Source: Methanofollis sp. UBA420
GTDB taxonomy: Archaea; Halobacteriota; Methanomicrobia; Methanomicrobiales; Methanofollaceae
DNA length: 64,000 nucleotides
Direction: 5' to 3'
Assembly (NCBI RefSeq): GCF_002498315.1
Contig: NZ_DAGX01000002.1
Coordinates: 250,808 to 314,807, forward strand
This document shows positions 34,014-42,546 of the stretch, piece after piece. The notes below the pieces were generated by a model. The model worked only from the letters and a program-made list of their open reading frames with translations, was not told the origin of the DNA and ran no database searches. A program made the position numbers and the translations under genes. Within the stretch, counting starts at the first letter, position 1. Each line of letters starts with the position of its first letter.

Positions 34014-34253
34014 GGCAATCACCCCTCATTCATTTTCCCTATCACTGCAGAATCTCTCATTCTTGGATCGATTATCCCCTGATTCCATGAAGATCGGTCC
34101 TGGCCGGTCAGAGGAGGACAAGGCTCCCCGTATCCACAGCCTCTCTGTCGCCCTCCTTGCAGGAGACGGTTCAATGGCAGGTGCCCGGACTCTCCGGCTC
34201 CAGCCCGAACACCGGCTCCAGCCTGCAAGAGCACATCTGCGGCGTCCTGATAC

Positions 34254-34511
34254 TTATACCCCAACACGAATCGTAGCATTCGCCCGGACGGTATGTATGG
34301 TGGAGATGCGGATCGATACGTAGCAGGCGGTGCCGTGGTGCTGGGAGAGCGTCGTGACCAGCAGCCGGTTCCCGGAGGCCATGCAGTCGAGGTTTGTCGC
34401 GACGATGAGCCGGTCGTGGAGGTCAGGGTTGTCAGCCAGACCACCCGCCTGCACCGTATCGATCATTTCCCGGCCGGCAGCAGGAGGTTTGAGCAAGCCG
34501 GAGGCTTCCAT
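34254..34511 (-). CDS. Possible 85-residue protein
   Basis: A frame starting at ATG 34511 (MEASGLLKPPAAGREMIDTVQ...) and ending in NATIRVGV. Its amino-acid mix is normal (LHDRLIVATNLDCMASGNRLL, CYVSIRISTIH), unlike shadow frames. A TATTTTTAAG box about 25 bp upstream would give a near-leaderless message. No family is recognised. It is downstream of and parallel to the exported protein gene at 34.6-35.0 kb. The region 34014-34250 beyond it has no convincing gene. Confidence 0.4.
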   Translation of the reverse strand: MEASGLLKPPAAGREMIDTVQAGGLADNPDLHDRLIVATNLDCMASGNRLLVTTLSQHHGTACYVSIRISTIHTVRANATIRVGV

Positions 34512-34554
34512 CACCAGCGTAAAAAAAGGGATCTTAAAAATAGGCAACGAGGGT

Positions 34555-35004
34555 TCAGGACTTGAAATATCCCATACCCTCGGGGAACACCGCTGTGTTC
34601 TGGAACTCCCGCCGGTCCTGGGGCGACGCAACGATCAGAGAGGGAATCTTCACCGGGAATTCATGCTCAGGGAACCAGAATGTCCCGCGGCCATAGTCCA
34701 GACCGACACCAGGGACCGTCAGGACGGCATGATCCATCGTAATCTCCTCAATGGTCGCTCCCTCGAAATTCACGACTTCAAGCACCTTCTCGCGAAGGTC
34801 GCTCATGCCAAGGAGGTGGACGAGGATCTGGACGCCGTCGTCGACAGTATAGGTGACATTGACCTTCGCATCATGGTTATCAAGCTGGATCTCAACGCTC
34901 TGAACCGTGAGATAACTGTACTTGGTATCGTCCGCCGCCGCGACAGGCACGACGATGACGAAGAGCAGGAAAAGCATCGCAAGGCCGTGCGCCAGGAATT
35001 TCAT
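34555..35004 (-). CDS. Exported protein of unknown function
   Basis: A 149-residue protein with a clear signal peptide (MKFLAHGLAMLFLLFVIVVP, then VAAA cleavage region). The mature part of about 125 residues is beta-rich with no cysteine. It contains EIQLDNHDAKVNVTYTVDDG and RGTFWFPEHEFPVKIPSLIV. No membrane anchor follows, so it is probably secreted or held on the surface by partners. I do not recognise the family. Confidence 0.72.
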   Translation of the reverse strand: MKFLAHGLAMLFLLFVIVVPVAAADDTKYSYLTVQSVEIQLDNHDAKVNVTYTVDDGVQILVHLLGMSDLREKVLEVVNFEGATIEEITMDHAVLTVPGVGLDYGRGTFWFPEHEFPVKIPSLIVASPQDRREFQNTAVFPEGMGYFKS

Positions 35005-35068
35005 ACTTAGGATCTTGAAACGGGATCATATATGCTTTCTGGTCGGGGAAAAAAGAGTATAATTTCTT

Positions 35069-35347
35069 TCATTTTGGATTTTGCGAGAGAATAATCTCGA
35101 TACTGGACACATTCGTCTTGCCCGTGTCCGTATCGATCATCTCCGTCGAGGTGAGGATCTCCTTTTTGTTTACGCCTTCCAGGAACCGGTTGATCGCGAT
35201 CTCGGCGGTGTCGACAGCCCGGGAGATCGCCTTCCCCCGCGCCTTGATGGCCACTTCATCCGCGCCATTGTTGAACTGGGTCACAACTGCAAGTACATAG
35301 TTCATGACCGGTTTGTTTCCGACGAATACTGTGTTGTCCTTTAACAT
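35069..35347 (-). CDS. albA: DNA/RNA-binding protein Alba
   Basis: A 92-residue Alba protein that coats DNA and RNA in many archaea. Marks are VFVGNKPVMNYVLAVVTQF, the basic loop IKARGKAISRAVDTAEI, and the C-terminal beta-hairpin. The lysine corresponding to the acetylated site of crenarchaeal Alba is replaced by VGNKPVM-type sequence common in euryarchaea. A GAGGTGG site lies just before the ATG. Alba and a histone (60.9 kb) in one genome suggest two kinds of chromatin protein. Confidence 0.94.
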   Translation of the reverse strand: MLKDNTVFVGNKPVMNYVLAVVTQFNNGADEVAIKARGKAISRAVDTAEIAINRFLEGVNKKEILTSTEMIDTDTGKTNVSSIEIILSQNPK

Positions 35348-35370
35348 AGTCCACCTCTGTTCGTGGTCTA

Positions 35371-36387
35371 TCAGAGATACTTCTCCTTATAGATTAACTC
35401 AGCGTTTAGTACCGATGCCCCGGCAGCCCCGCGAATGGTGTTGTGGCCCATAGCGGCAAAACGGAGGCCTTCCCGGAGCCTTCCCACCGAAACAGTCATG
35501 CCATTGCCACGGTTGCGGTCGAGCCTCACCTGCGGGCGGTCGGGCTGATCGAGGTACTCGATCGACCGTGCCGGTTGAGTCGGGAGACCGGAGAAAGGTG
35601 CCCGGTATTCCTGGTATGCCTTCCGGACCTCGTCAAGCGGACGGTCGACATCTACCCAGACCGAGAGGGTGTGGCCGTCGATGACAGGCACACGGTTGCA
35701 GCAGGCACTCACCAAGAAGGTGGCCGGCTCCACTTCGGAACCATTGAAGGTGCCCATGATCTTCCTCGGTTCGCTGGCCATCTTCTCCTCCTCCCCCTTG
35801 ATATAGGGGATGACGTTATCGTAGATCGCCATGCCGGCCACGCCCTCGAAACCGGCGCCCGAGATCGCCTGCATCGTCGCCACGAAGACCTTCGAAAAGT
35901 TGAACTGCCGCAGGGGCTCAAGGGCGAGGGTGAGCATGATCGTCGAGCAGTTCGGGTTGGTCACGATAAAACCGTCCCGCCCATGATCGTGCTGGAGATC
36001 GATCATGCCCAGATGGTCGGGGTTCACTTCGGCGATGACCAGGGGGACGTCGGGGTCCATCCGGTGCGAACTGGCGTTGGAACAGACGCCGACACCGACC
36101 GCCGCAACCTCCTCTTCGATACCCTTCGCAATATCGGCCGGCAGGGCTGAAAAAACGATATCACAGTCGCGAACCGCCTCGACAGTGGTCGGACTGACGA
36201 TAACATCGGCAGCCGAATCAGGGAAAGGCACATCCAGCCGCCAGTTGACCGCGTCGCCGTACCGCTTTCCGGCACTGCGCTCTGAAGCCGTCAGGGTCTG
36301 GAGGTTGAACCAGGGATGATCAGAGAGCAACTGTACAAACCTCTGGCCGACAGCCCCGGTAGCACCGAGAACTCCAACATTTATCAT
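35371..36387 (-). CDS. asd: Aspartate-semialdehyde dehydrogenase
   Basis: A 338-residue enzyme that reduces aspartyl phosphate to the semialdehyde for lysine, threonine and methionine. The NADP loop VGVLGATGAVGQRF is at the start. The catalytic cysteine lies in VTNPNCSTIM near residue 147, and the active-site histidine in RVPVIDGHTLSVWV near residue 240. Length and order are normal for the archaeal type. An inverted repeat AGGTA-ACTC-TACCT sits against the start codon, and a TTTATTAAAAG box lies 25-35 bp upstream. Confidence 0.95.
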   Translation of the reverse strand: MINVGVLGATGAVGQRFVQLLSDHPWFNLQTLTASERSAGKRYGDAVNWRLDVPFPDSAADVIVSPTTVEAVRDCDIVFSALPADIAKGIEEEVAAVGVGVCSNASSHRMDPDVPLVIAEVNPDHLGMIDLQHDHGRDGFIVTNPNCSTIMLTLALEPLRQFNFSKVFVATMQAISGAGFEGVAGMAIYDNVIPYIKGEEEKMASEPRKIMGTFNGSEVEPATFLVSACCNRVPVIDGHTLSVWVDVDRPLDEVRKAYQEYRAPFSGLPTQPARSIEYLDQPDRPQVRLDRNRGNGMTVSVGRLREGLRFAAMGHNTIRGAAGASVLNAELIYKEKYL

Positions 36388-36401
36388 AGGTAACTCTACC
36401 T
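36388..36401. promoter_or_regulatory. Inverted repeat at the asd start
   Basis: AGGTA, four bases, TACCT lies directly before the asd start codon, 15-30 bp from the presumed TATA box, where a repressor would block transcription. Confidence 0.35.
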
Positions 36402-36607
36402 ATATGCAACAGTTTATTAAAAGATTCCTTTTCCTCCTCTAGCCGGCTCTATTTCCAGTATCAGGAGAGTAGAGAGCAAAAAATACAGTATAAAGGAGCG
36501 GGAGAAAGACTTCCGGACACGAGAGGCATGCACGTAGACTCCGGAAAATACAGCGAGCAGAGACACTATCTCTGAACAGAAAGGAGAAAGAGAATAATGG
36601 GGGATAT

Positions 36608-36781
36608 TTATTCCATGTGGATGGCGCCCGCAGGGCAGACGTCAACACATGTGCCGCAATCGGTGCAGGCGTCCTTGTTCACGACGGCGATACCGTCTTC
36701 CATCGAGATCGCCTCTGACGGGCATTCATCCACACAGGTCTCACAACCGACGCAGAGATCAGGGTCAACAACTGCAACCAT
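36608..36781 (-). CDS. 2[4Fe-4S] ferredoxin
   Basis: A 57-residue protein with two complete clusters, CVGCETCVDECP and CTDCGTCVDVCP, each with the final CxxxCP. It is a short clostridial-type ferredoxin carrying low-potential electrons. It sits 61 bp after dapB on the same strand and 220 bp before asd. Its place within a lysine cluster is unusual, since DapB normally uses NAD(P)H. It is short but has a clean start (MVAVVDPDLC) and stop. Confidence 0.92.
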   Translation of the reverse strand: MVAVVDPDLCVGCETCVDECPSEAISMEDGIAVVNKDACTDCGTCVDVCPAGAIHME

Positions 36782-36842
36782 AGTAATTACTCCTCTTTAC
36801 TATTCTGTAAAAATAGAGAAATATCTTTCGATAGCGCCCCTC

Positions 36843-37607
36843 TCAGGGCAGCCCGAGGACGTCTGCCATCGAATAGATGCCCGGGGCCTTTCCCTTCACC
36901 CATGAGGCCGCCCTGATAGCGCCGCTCGCAAAGACCGCACGGTCGTAGGCGCGATGAGAGAGTTCGATCACCTCATAGTTCCCGGCAAAGAGGACCGCAT
37001 GGTCGCCGACGATGTCGCCGCCCCGGATCACGTGGACGCCGATCTCGTCTTTCCGTTCGGTCATGCCCTCGCGGCCATACTGGTGGGGGCGGCTGCCGAG
37101 TTCCTCGTCGAGGATTCCGAGGATCGTCTTCGCGGTCCCGCTCGGGGCGTCTTTCTTGTAGCGGTGATGGGCCTCTGTCACCTCGACATCATATCCTTCG
37201 TTGAGGAGACGGGCAGCCTCCCTGATCAGGCGCCAGAAGATGTTCACCCCGACAGAGAAGTTGCTCGATATCACCGCGGGCACATGCCCCTCGACTGCCA
37301 TCCTGATCTCCTCCTGCTGTTCTGGCGTGAAACCGGTCGTGCCGACGATGAGCGCAACGCCGTTGTCGGCGGCGGCCGTGATGTTCCCAACAGCCGCGTG
37401 CGCCACGGTGAAATCAATAAGGACGTCGGGCTTTGTCGCCTTCAGAAATGAGTCGATATTTTTCGCTTCGACAACAGGCGCACCATAGAAGGTCCCGGCA
37501 TGGACGTCGATGCCACCGACCAGTTCGAGGTCAGGCGCCTCGGAGACGAGACGGCCGAGGATCGTGCCCATCCGCCCGAGGGCCCCTGATATGACAACTC
37601 TAATCAT
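36843..37607 (-). CDS. dapB: 4-hydroxy-tetrahydrodipicolinate reductase
   Basis: A 254-residue enzyme of diaminopimelate and lysine synthesis. The nucleotide loop VVISGALGRMG is at the start. The catalytic EAHHRYKKDAPSGTAK is near residues 145-160, and VGTTGFTP and FSVGVNIFW are normal. Start and stop overlap dapA by 8 bp. The next gene is a ferredoxin, so some electron link should be tested, though the family's donor is NAD(P)H. Confidence 0.95.
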   Translation of the reverse strand: MIRVVISGALGRMGTILGRLVSEAPDLELVGGIDVHAGTFYGAPVVEAKNIDSFLKATKPDVLIDFTVAHAAVGNITAAADNGVALIVGTTGFTPEQQEEIRMAVEGHVPAVISSNFSVGVNIFWRLIREAARLLNEGYDVEVTEAHHRYKKDAPSGTAKTILGILDEELGSRPHQYGREGMTERKDEIGVHVIRGGDIVGDHAVLFAGNYEVIELSHRAYDRAVFASGAIRAASWVKGKAPGIYSMADVLGLP

Positions 37608-38475
37608 AGTGCCCGAGCACCTCCGCGAGTTTTTCTGTCTTTGCAGGGTCGAGTTCGTCGAGAGGGAGTCTGACCGGCCCGGCGGCCATGCCGCGGAGTT
37701 CAGCGGCCTTTTTCACCGGGATCGGATTTGTATCGATGAACATCGCCCTGAAGAGAGGGGACAGGCGGTAATGGATACGCCGCGCTTCTTCCAGGTCGCC
37801 CTTTTTCACAGCCTCGTACATCCCGACCATCAGTGCCGGTTCGATATTCGCGGCCACAGAGATCACGCCGCTCCCGCCAAGGGTGAGGATGGGCAGAGTC
37901 AGGGCGTCGTCACCGGAGAGCACCTCGAAGTCCCGGTCCTGCGTATCCTCGATGATCCGCGAGACCTGTTCCAGGTTCCCGCTCGCCTCCTTGATCCCGA
38001 CGATGTTCGGGTTGTCGGCGAGTTCGACGACAAGGTCGGGCAGGATATTCTGTCCGGTCCTGCCGGGAACATTATAGAGAACGACCGGGAGATCGAGATC
38101 GGCAAGGGCGGAAAAATGTTTCACAAGACCAGAACGGTTTGGCTTGTTGTAGTACGGGCTGATGACCAGTGCGCCATCGGCACCGATGTCCCGCGCCGCC
38201 TTCGTAAACCTGATGGCCTCGGCGGTGTTGTTTGACCCGGTCCCTGCAAGCACCGGCACCCGGCCGTTCACCGTATCGACCGTCGCCCCGATCACCTGCT
38301 CGTGCTCTTCAAACGTGAGTGTTGCAGATTCGCCCGTAGATCCACATGGAACAATTCCATGGACACCCCGGGCGATCAAAAACTCAATATTCGATCGGAG
38401 CCCCTCAAGATCAAGGCGGTGATCCGGGGTCCGCCTAAAAGGGGTAATGACTGCTGGAAACACTCCCTCAAACAT
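37600..38475 (-). CDS. dapA: 4-hydroxy-tetrahydrodipicolinate synthase
   Basis: A 291-residue aldolase that joins pyruvate and aspartate semialdehyde. The start MFEGVFPAVITPFRR and the loop PCGSTGESATLT are standard. The Tyr of YNVPGRTGQNI and the Schiff-base lysine of IVGIKEASGNL near residue 162 are intact. I chose the ATG at 38475, ten bases after S17e; the longer frame runs into that gene. The cluster reads thiN-rps17e-dapA-dapB-ferredoxin. Confidence 0.96.
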   Translation of the reverse strand: MFEGVFPAVITPFRRTPDHRLDLEGLRSNIEFLIARGVHGIVPCGSTGESATLTFEEHEQVIGATVDTVNGRVPVLAGTGSNNTAEAIRFTKAARDIGADGALVISPYYNKPNRSGLVKHFSALADLDLPVVLYNVPGRTGQNILPDLVVELADNPNIVGIKEASGNLEQVSRIIEDTQDRDFEVLSGDDALTLPILTLGGSGVISVAANIEPALMVGMYEAVKKGDLEEARRIHYRLSPLFRAMFIDTNPIPVKKAAELRGMAAGPVRLPLDELDPAKTEKLAEVLGHYD

Positions 38476-38485
38476 GAGGTAGTGT

Positions 38486-38680
38486 TTACGCAGATACTCT
38501 TTTAGTATTTTGCTTTCTCGTGATGTAACCGCTGACCCTGTTCCGCACGCGCTTCGATTCGATGACCGAAACTTCGGCAACGATCTGCTTGTTTTCCGCG
38601 AAGTCGCCGGTAAAGCGGCCGGGGTTTTTGTTTCTGATATCGTTACCAAGGCTCTTAATATACGTCGGCTTTATTCCCAT
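38486..38680 (-). CDS. rps17e: 30S ribosomal protein S17e
   Basis: A 64-residue ribosomal protein of the archaeal/eukaryal small subunit. The basic start MGIKPTYIKSLGNDI and core NPGRFTGDFAENKQIV match S17e. Here it lies between a ThiN-like gene and dapA. It overlaps the end of the thiN-like gene by 10 bp and ends 10 bp before dapA, so the lysine genes are likely co-transcribed with a ribosomal gene. Confidence 0.95.
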   Translation of the reverse strand: MGIKPTYIKSLGNDIRNKNPGRFTGDFAENKQIVAEVSVIESKRVRNRVSGYITRKQNTKRVSA

Positions 38681-39243
38681 TCGCACCTATCCCTGAGATT
38701 TGTATTTTTAATGCGTCTTGACAGTTTAAGAATATTATGTGCGACCTCGTCCGGATCCTCGCCGAGGATCCGGATCATCGGTTCCTTGCCTGAGGCGCCG
38801 CGGTCATAGATCACGTCCGGAACGCCGGTCTTGCAGCACGAGGCGACGCCCCAGTCCATCGTCTTGATGCCAGGTGGTTCCTGGTCGCGGTCGAAGTACC
38901 TGATGTCGAGCATCATCTCCTCAAGTTCGTGGAGGATGGGCTCGGCAAACCTGATGTTTGCGGCCGCACGCACCCGCGGGTCGTAGCGCATCGCGGTCAG
39001 AACGATCCGCGCCACATGGTCGCTTGCGCCGAAGGCGACCTCCCCGACAGGGTGGACTGCCTCGCCGAGGCGGACGATCCGGCCCCTCACTGCTACGACA
39101 TCCCCGGGTTCGCGCGCCTTCTCCAGGGCATACGTGATATTCGTGCCGACTTCTGGGACGAGGCAGGGGTCCATCCCCTCGCGCAGCAGGTCGACGGCCG
39201 CAGAGAGGGCCCTGAGAACCTGGTCCCGTTCTTCATGGCTCAT
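38671..39243 (-). CDS. ThiN-domain protein (thiamine-phosphate synthase family)
   Basis: A 190-residue single-domain protein matching the ThiN family: VPEVGTNITYALEKAR, VRGRIVRLGEAVHPVGEVAFG, ASDHVARIVLTAMRYDP and VRAAANIRF. In archaea ThiN makes thiamine phosphate, often fused to ThiD or a helix-turn-helix. Here it stands alone, which could mean either an enzyme or a ligand-binding regulator part. It is first in thiN-rps17e-dapA-dapB-ferredoxin and follows the HD gene by 32 bp. Confidence 0.85.
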   Translation of the reverse strand: MSHEERDQVLRALSAAVDLLREGMDPCLVPEVGTNITYALEKAREPGDVVAVRGRIVRLGEAVHPVGEVAFGASDHVARIVLTAMRYDPRVRAAANIRFAEPILHELEEMMLDIRYFDRDQEPPGIKTMDWGVASCCKTGVPDVIYDRGASGKEPMIRILGEDPDEVAHNILKLSRRIKNTNLRDRCEWE

Positions 39244-39275
39244 GGCAGATCCTCTCGCATCGCGGGGAGATAATC

Positions 39276-39824
39276 CTAACGCAGGCCGAGTTCGTCCTTC
39301 CGTGCTGCAAGAGAGGCGATGGCGATGCGATAGAACTCCTCAGGCTCGACGAGACCGTTCACCGCGGCGATCCTCTCCCTTTCGCACCCGGCGGCAAAGG
39401 CCTTCTCCTTCAGTTTCTTCTTCACGGTCTTCGGGGTGACATCGGTGATCGCCCCCCCTTTGACGCGGGCGCAGGCAATGAGAAAGCCACTGATGCTGTC
39501 TGCGGACTGGAGGGCGAGGTCGAGCCTTTCTGTGTACGGGCCGTAGAGGATATGGTTGTGCCGTTCGACTGCCAGACAGATCACCTCGGGTAGGCCCTCC
39601 TGCCTGAGGAGAGCGGCACCCTCGATACCGTGCCTGTTCATGTCGCCGCCGATGGTCTCGTAGTCGATGTCATGGAGGATACCGATCACCTCCCAGAGGT
39701 CCGCGTCCTCTCCGAAGGTTTCGGCAAGGCCGAGGAGGACTGCCGCCGTGGCGATGCAGTGCATGCGAAGCGAGTCAGATGCCACATGCCGATTGAGGAG
39801 GGTCAGTGCTTCGTCCCTGTCCAT
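39276..39824 (-). CDS. HD-domain hydrolase
   Basis: A 182-residue HD-family metal phosphohydrolase. The metal ligands are H in LRMHCIATA, the HD pair in IGILHDIDYE near residues 50-55, H in RHGIEGAALL and the later D in LQSADSISGF. Such enzymes cleave phosphate esters or nucleotides. The substrate is unknown. The start at 39824 (MDRDEALTLLNRH) is favoured, and the longer frame is noise. It probably heads the thiN cluster transcript, 32 bp upstream. Confidence 0.85.
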   Translation of the reverse strand: MDRDEALTLLNRHVASDSLRMHCIATAAVLLGLAETFGEDADLWEVIGILHDIDYETIGGDMNRHGIEGAALLRQEGLPEVICLAVERHNHILYGPYTERLDLALQSADSISGFLIACARVKGGAITDVTPKTVKKKLKEKAFAAGCERERIAAVNGLVEPEEFYRIAIASLAARKDELGLR

Positions 39825-39903
39825 GCGGAGAGGTAGGGCCCTGGCCGGAAAAAGATGGCGGAGAAGAAGAGATATAGAGGTAGGGAAAGAACAGGTGAGT
39901 ATT

Positions 39904-40107
39904 ATGGACGCACGTATACTGGATGTGCTGACCGGAGCCGCGAGCCTGCTCGTCTTCATCGTCCTTCTCATCGCCCTGCCAGGAATGTTTCAGGGCATCG
40001 ATCCGGGGAACAACAACCTGATCGGACTCGCCTATATCGTTGCCCTCGTGCTCTTCCTCATCACGATGAGCGGCGCAGGCTATGTCATCAACGAGAAGAT
40101 TTCCTGA
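39904..40107 (+). CDS. Small two-helix membrane protein
   Basis: A 67-residue protein with two membrane segments (about 11-28 and 40-58) joined by the polar PGMFQGIDPGNNNLI. It begins with GGTGAG about 8 bp before the ATG. No family is recognised. It is divergent from the HD gene and overlaps the priL end by 20 bp on the opposite strand. Confidence 0.7.
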   Translation: MDARILDVLTGAASLLVFIVLLIALPGMFQGIDPGNNNLIGLAYIVALVLFLITMSGAGYVINEKIS

Positions 40108-41095
40108 CCTTATACAGATTCTGCTTCTTTTTCCATTTGTAGTATGAGAGGGGGTGGCTCACCTTCTCGCAGGCCTCGTCGCGGCGAACGCAGAGGCCGT
40201 GTGTCCGCATCGTCGCACACGACGGGGCGGTGTACTCGGTCCCGGCCCGGCCGGAGATGTGCTCCACCTGGTACATCGTCATCGAGAGGTCGAAGTCTGG
40301 CGCCCTCTGGAAGACCGCGACGATCTGTGTCGTCGACAGCCCGATGTTGTGGAGGAAGGCAGTGAGGGCGAACCTGCCGACATGGGGGAGGTTGGTCCCG
40401 GCGGTGACCGCCTTGATGAGGGCCGCAATGCAGGGCGGGAAAGATGACTCGTCCACCTCACCGAACTCCTCGAGGGCGCGCTGCTGGAGAGCGGCGGCGA
40501 TCTCATCGGTATAGGGCCGTAAAATTCTGCAGACTTCCTCGGGGACGGTGAGCGGAAGCCTTTCTCTGATGATCGCCCGGATCCGCTCCTCGACCAGTTC
40601 CTGCATCTCCTCGGGCAGGAGAGAAACATGACCGTTTTCGACTCGTCGGTTGACGAGCCGCCAGCGCTCGTCATTGAGCGGGCCGATCAGCCCGACATAG
40701 GCAACCACCGGCAGGGTAGGCCGCTCAAGGTCGATCCCGACCCTTTCGGCGATACGGACCATCCGCTCCCTGTCCTCCCGCACGAACCAGGAGTATGCGC
40801 GCCGCGCCTCGAACTGCGAGAGCCGCTCTATGAGCATCCGGTCGTTGATGCAGGAGACGAGCATCCGTGCAAGGACATAGGTGAAGATGTCTTCCTTTGC
40901 GTCCCTGCCATAGACCCCGCACTCTGCGGGATTTTTCTGGGCAAGCGTGTCCCTGACCCGCCGGGAGGCGTGTTCAAGGAGGGACTTGCCCAGTTCAGAC
41001 CTGAGGATCAGGTTGAGGGTGCCGGACTCGTTCCTGACGTAGTCCTGTGCCTCCTCTAAAAAGGGATATCTGGCCAGGTCCTGGACATCAACCAT
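40088..41095 (-). CDS. priL: DNA primase large subunit
   Basis: A 335-residue iron-sulfur subunit of archaeal primase that works with PriS to start DNA chains. The four cluster cysteines lie in SFPPC near residue 218, TAPSC, HGLC near 296 and DEAC near 306. The order and spacing match PriL. PriS is not in this window. The start is two bases after the PCNA stop, so the pair is one operon. Confidence 0.95.
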   Translation of the reverse strand: MVDVQDLARYPFLEEAQDYVRNESGTLNLILRSELGKSLLEHASRRVRDTLAQKNPAECGVYGRDAKEDIFTYVLARMLVSCINDRMLIERLSQFEARRAYSWFVREDRERMVRIAERVGIDLERPTLPVVAYVGLIGPLNDERWRLVNRRVENGHVSLLPEEMQELVEERIRAIIRERLPLTVPEEVCRILRPYTDEIAAALQQRALEEFGEVDESSFPPCIAALIKAVTAGTNLPHVGRFALTAFLHNIGLSTTQIVAVFQRAPDFDLSMTMYQVEHISGRAGTEYTAPSCATMRTHGLCVRRDEACEKVSHPLSYYKWKKKQNLYKVRKSSR

Positions 41096-41097
41096 GT

Positions 41098-41841
41098 TCA
41101 GTCAGCTTCGATGCGCGGCGCGAGCAGGTACTCGACATGCCCCTTCCCGCCGGCGAGGTCAAAGGCTACCTTCACCGGGTGGTCAATGCCCAGGGCAACG
41201 CAGACCTTCTCTGAGCGGCCCATGACCTTGCCCATATCCTTGAGATAGTCGAGGGAGAAGAGCGAGCGCGCCTCGGCAGGCTGGAGAGAGATGAGCTGAT
41301 CGCGCCCGAGCTCGAGCTTGATATGGTCGGTGTCGCCTTCAGCCATCATGTAAAATATCTCGGCCTTCGGGTCGATGCCAAGGGCGATCTTGTCTGAAAT
41401 GACGTCCGCGGCCTTGATCGCAGTGGAGAGCGCGCTGCCGGGGAGCTCGACCTTGCCGGGGAGTTCGATGGCAGGGGGGTTCGGGTCTTTCCTGATCGTA
41501 TTGATGTCAAGGAGCGTGACAGAATACTGGTAACTCCCGAACGCGAGTTCCAGCCGGCGGCTGCCCTCAGGGAGGTTCAGAGATAAAATATCGCCTTTCC
41601 CCATCATCCCGAGGATATTTTTCATCTTTGCAATATCGATCCCGAGTTCATCGGGAGTCGCTTCGTAGGTCTCGAAGGCGTCCTTGCCGAGGTCCAGAGA
41701 GACCATGGCAACATTCGCGGTGTCGACGGCGCAGGTTTTCACCCCGCTTCCATCGACGTGGAGCCGGCATTCGGTCACCAGCGCGGCCAGGGCGTCGATC
41801 GACTCCCGGAAGGTATCTGCATCAATCGTTGCTTTTAACAT
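41098..41841 (-). CDS. pcn: DNA sliding clamp PCNA
   Basis: A 247-residue PCNA that encircles DNA and holds polymerase, ligase and repair proteins. It has two related domains of about 120 residues joined near MKNILGMMG...ELPGKVELP. The C-terminal LLAPRIEAD is the PIP-box pocket end. RfcL at 57.5 kb, which loads this ring, carries a PIP-like tail. Upstream A+T-rich sequence near 41850-41880 includes several TATA-like boxes. Confidence 0.96.
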   Translation of the reverse strand: MLKATIDADTFRESIDALAALVTECRLHVDGSGVKTCAVDTANVAMVSLDLGKDAFETYEATPDELGIDIAKMKNILGMMGKGDILSLNLPEGSRRLELAFGSYQYSVTLLDINTIRKDPNPPAIELPGKVELPGSALSTAIKAADVISDKIALGIDPKAEIFYMMAEGDTDHIKLELGRDQLISLQPAEARSLFSLDYLKDMGKVMGRSEKVCVALGIDHPVKVAFDLAGGKGHVEYLLAPRIEAD

Positions 41842-41940
41842 TACAAACCCCTTATATGACTCTATTATACATTATATCATGATATTTTTTATTCTATCCG
41901 GTATCCCAACAGAGCCCTGAGGAGACGAGGCAAAAAAATC

Positions 41941-42546
41941 ATGACATCACAATGGACACGGGACAAATACTATACCCGGGCAATGAGGGAGGGTTTCCGG
42001 GCACGGGCCGCCTACAAATTGCTGGAGATCCAGAAGAGGCACACGGTGATCAGGGACGACGACAATGTCGTCGACCTCGGCGCCGCGCCGGGCAGCTGGC
42101 TGCAGGTCCTCAAGACCTTCACCAGGGGGACGATCATCGGCGTCGACCTCAACTCGATCGCCCCGGTGGAGGGCGTGAAGACGATTGTCGGGGACTTCAC
42201 GACGCCTGAGGTGCAGGAAGAGGTGCGCAGACTTGCCGGAGGAGTCGTATCGGTCGTGACCTGCGATGCCTCTCCGAAGCTCTCCGGGGCGACGAGTTAC
42301 GACCAGGCGCGGGCAATCGCCCTCGGCGAGGATGCCCTCGCCTTTGCGGTCACGATCCTGAAGGACGGGGGAAACTTTGTCTGCAAGTCCTTCCAGGGAG
42401 AGGACTTCCCCGAACTCTATGCTGAGGTGAAGAAGCACTTCCTGTCTGTACGCACTTTCAGGCCGCAGGCATCCCGGCGCGGGAGCAAGGAGATCTACAT
42501 CGTCGCCAAGAACTTCCGGAGGCAGAAGGATGGTGCTGAAGGATAA
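41941..42546 (+). CDS. rlmE: 23S rRNA 2'-O-methyltransferase RlmE (RrmJ)
   Basis: A 201-residue methyltransferase that adds a 2'-O-methyl to 23S rRNA. It begins with the RNA-binding RDKYYTRAMREGFRARAAYKLLEI. The SAM loop is VVDLGAAPGSWLQ near residues 42-54. The K-D-K-E set includes the first Lys in AYKL, D in CDASPKLSG, K in CKSFQGED and E in SKEIYIV. It overlaps moaA by 17 bp. Confidence 0.96.
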   Translation: MTSQWTRDKYYTRAMREGFRARAAYKLLEIQKRHTVIRDDDNVVDLGAAPGSWLQVLKTFTRGTIIGVDLNSIAPVEGVKTIVGDFTTPEVQEEVRRLAGGVVSVVTCDASPKLSGATSYDQARAIALGEDALAFAVTILKDGGNFVCKSFQGEDFPELYAEVKKHFLSVRTFRPQASRRGSKEIYIVAKNFRRQKDGAEG

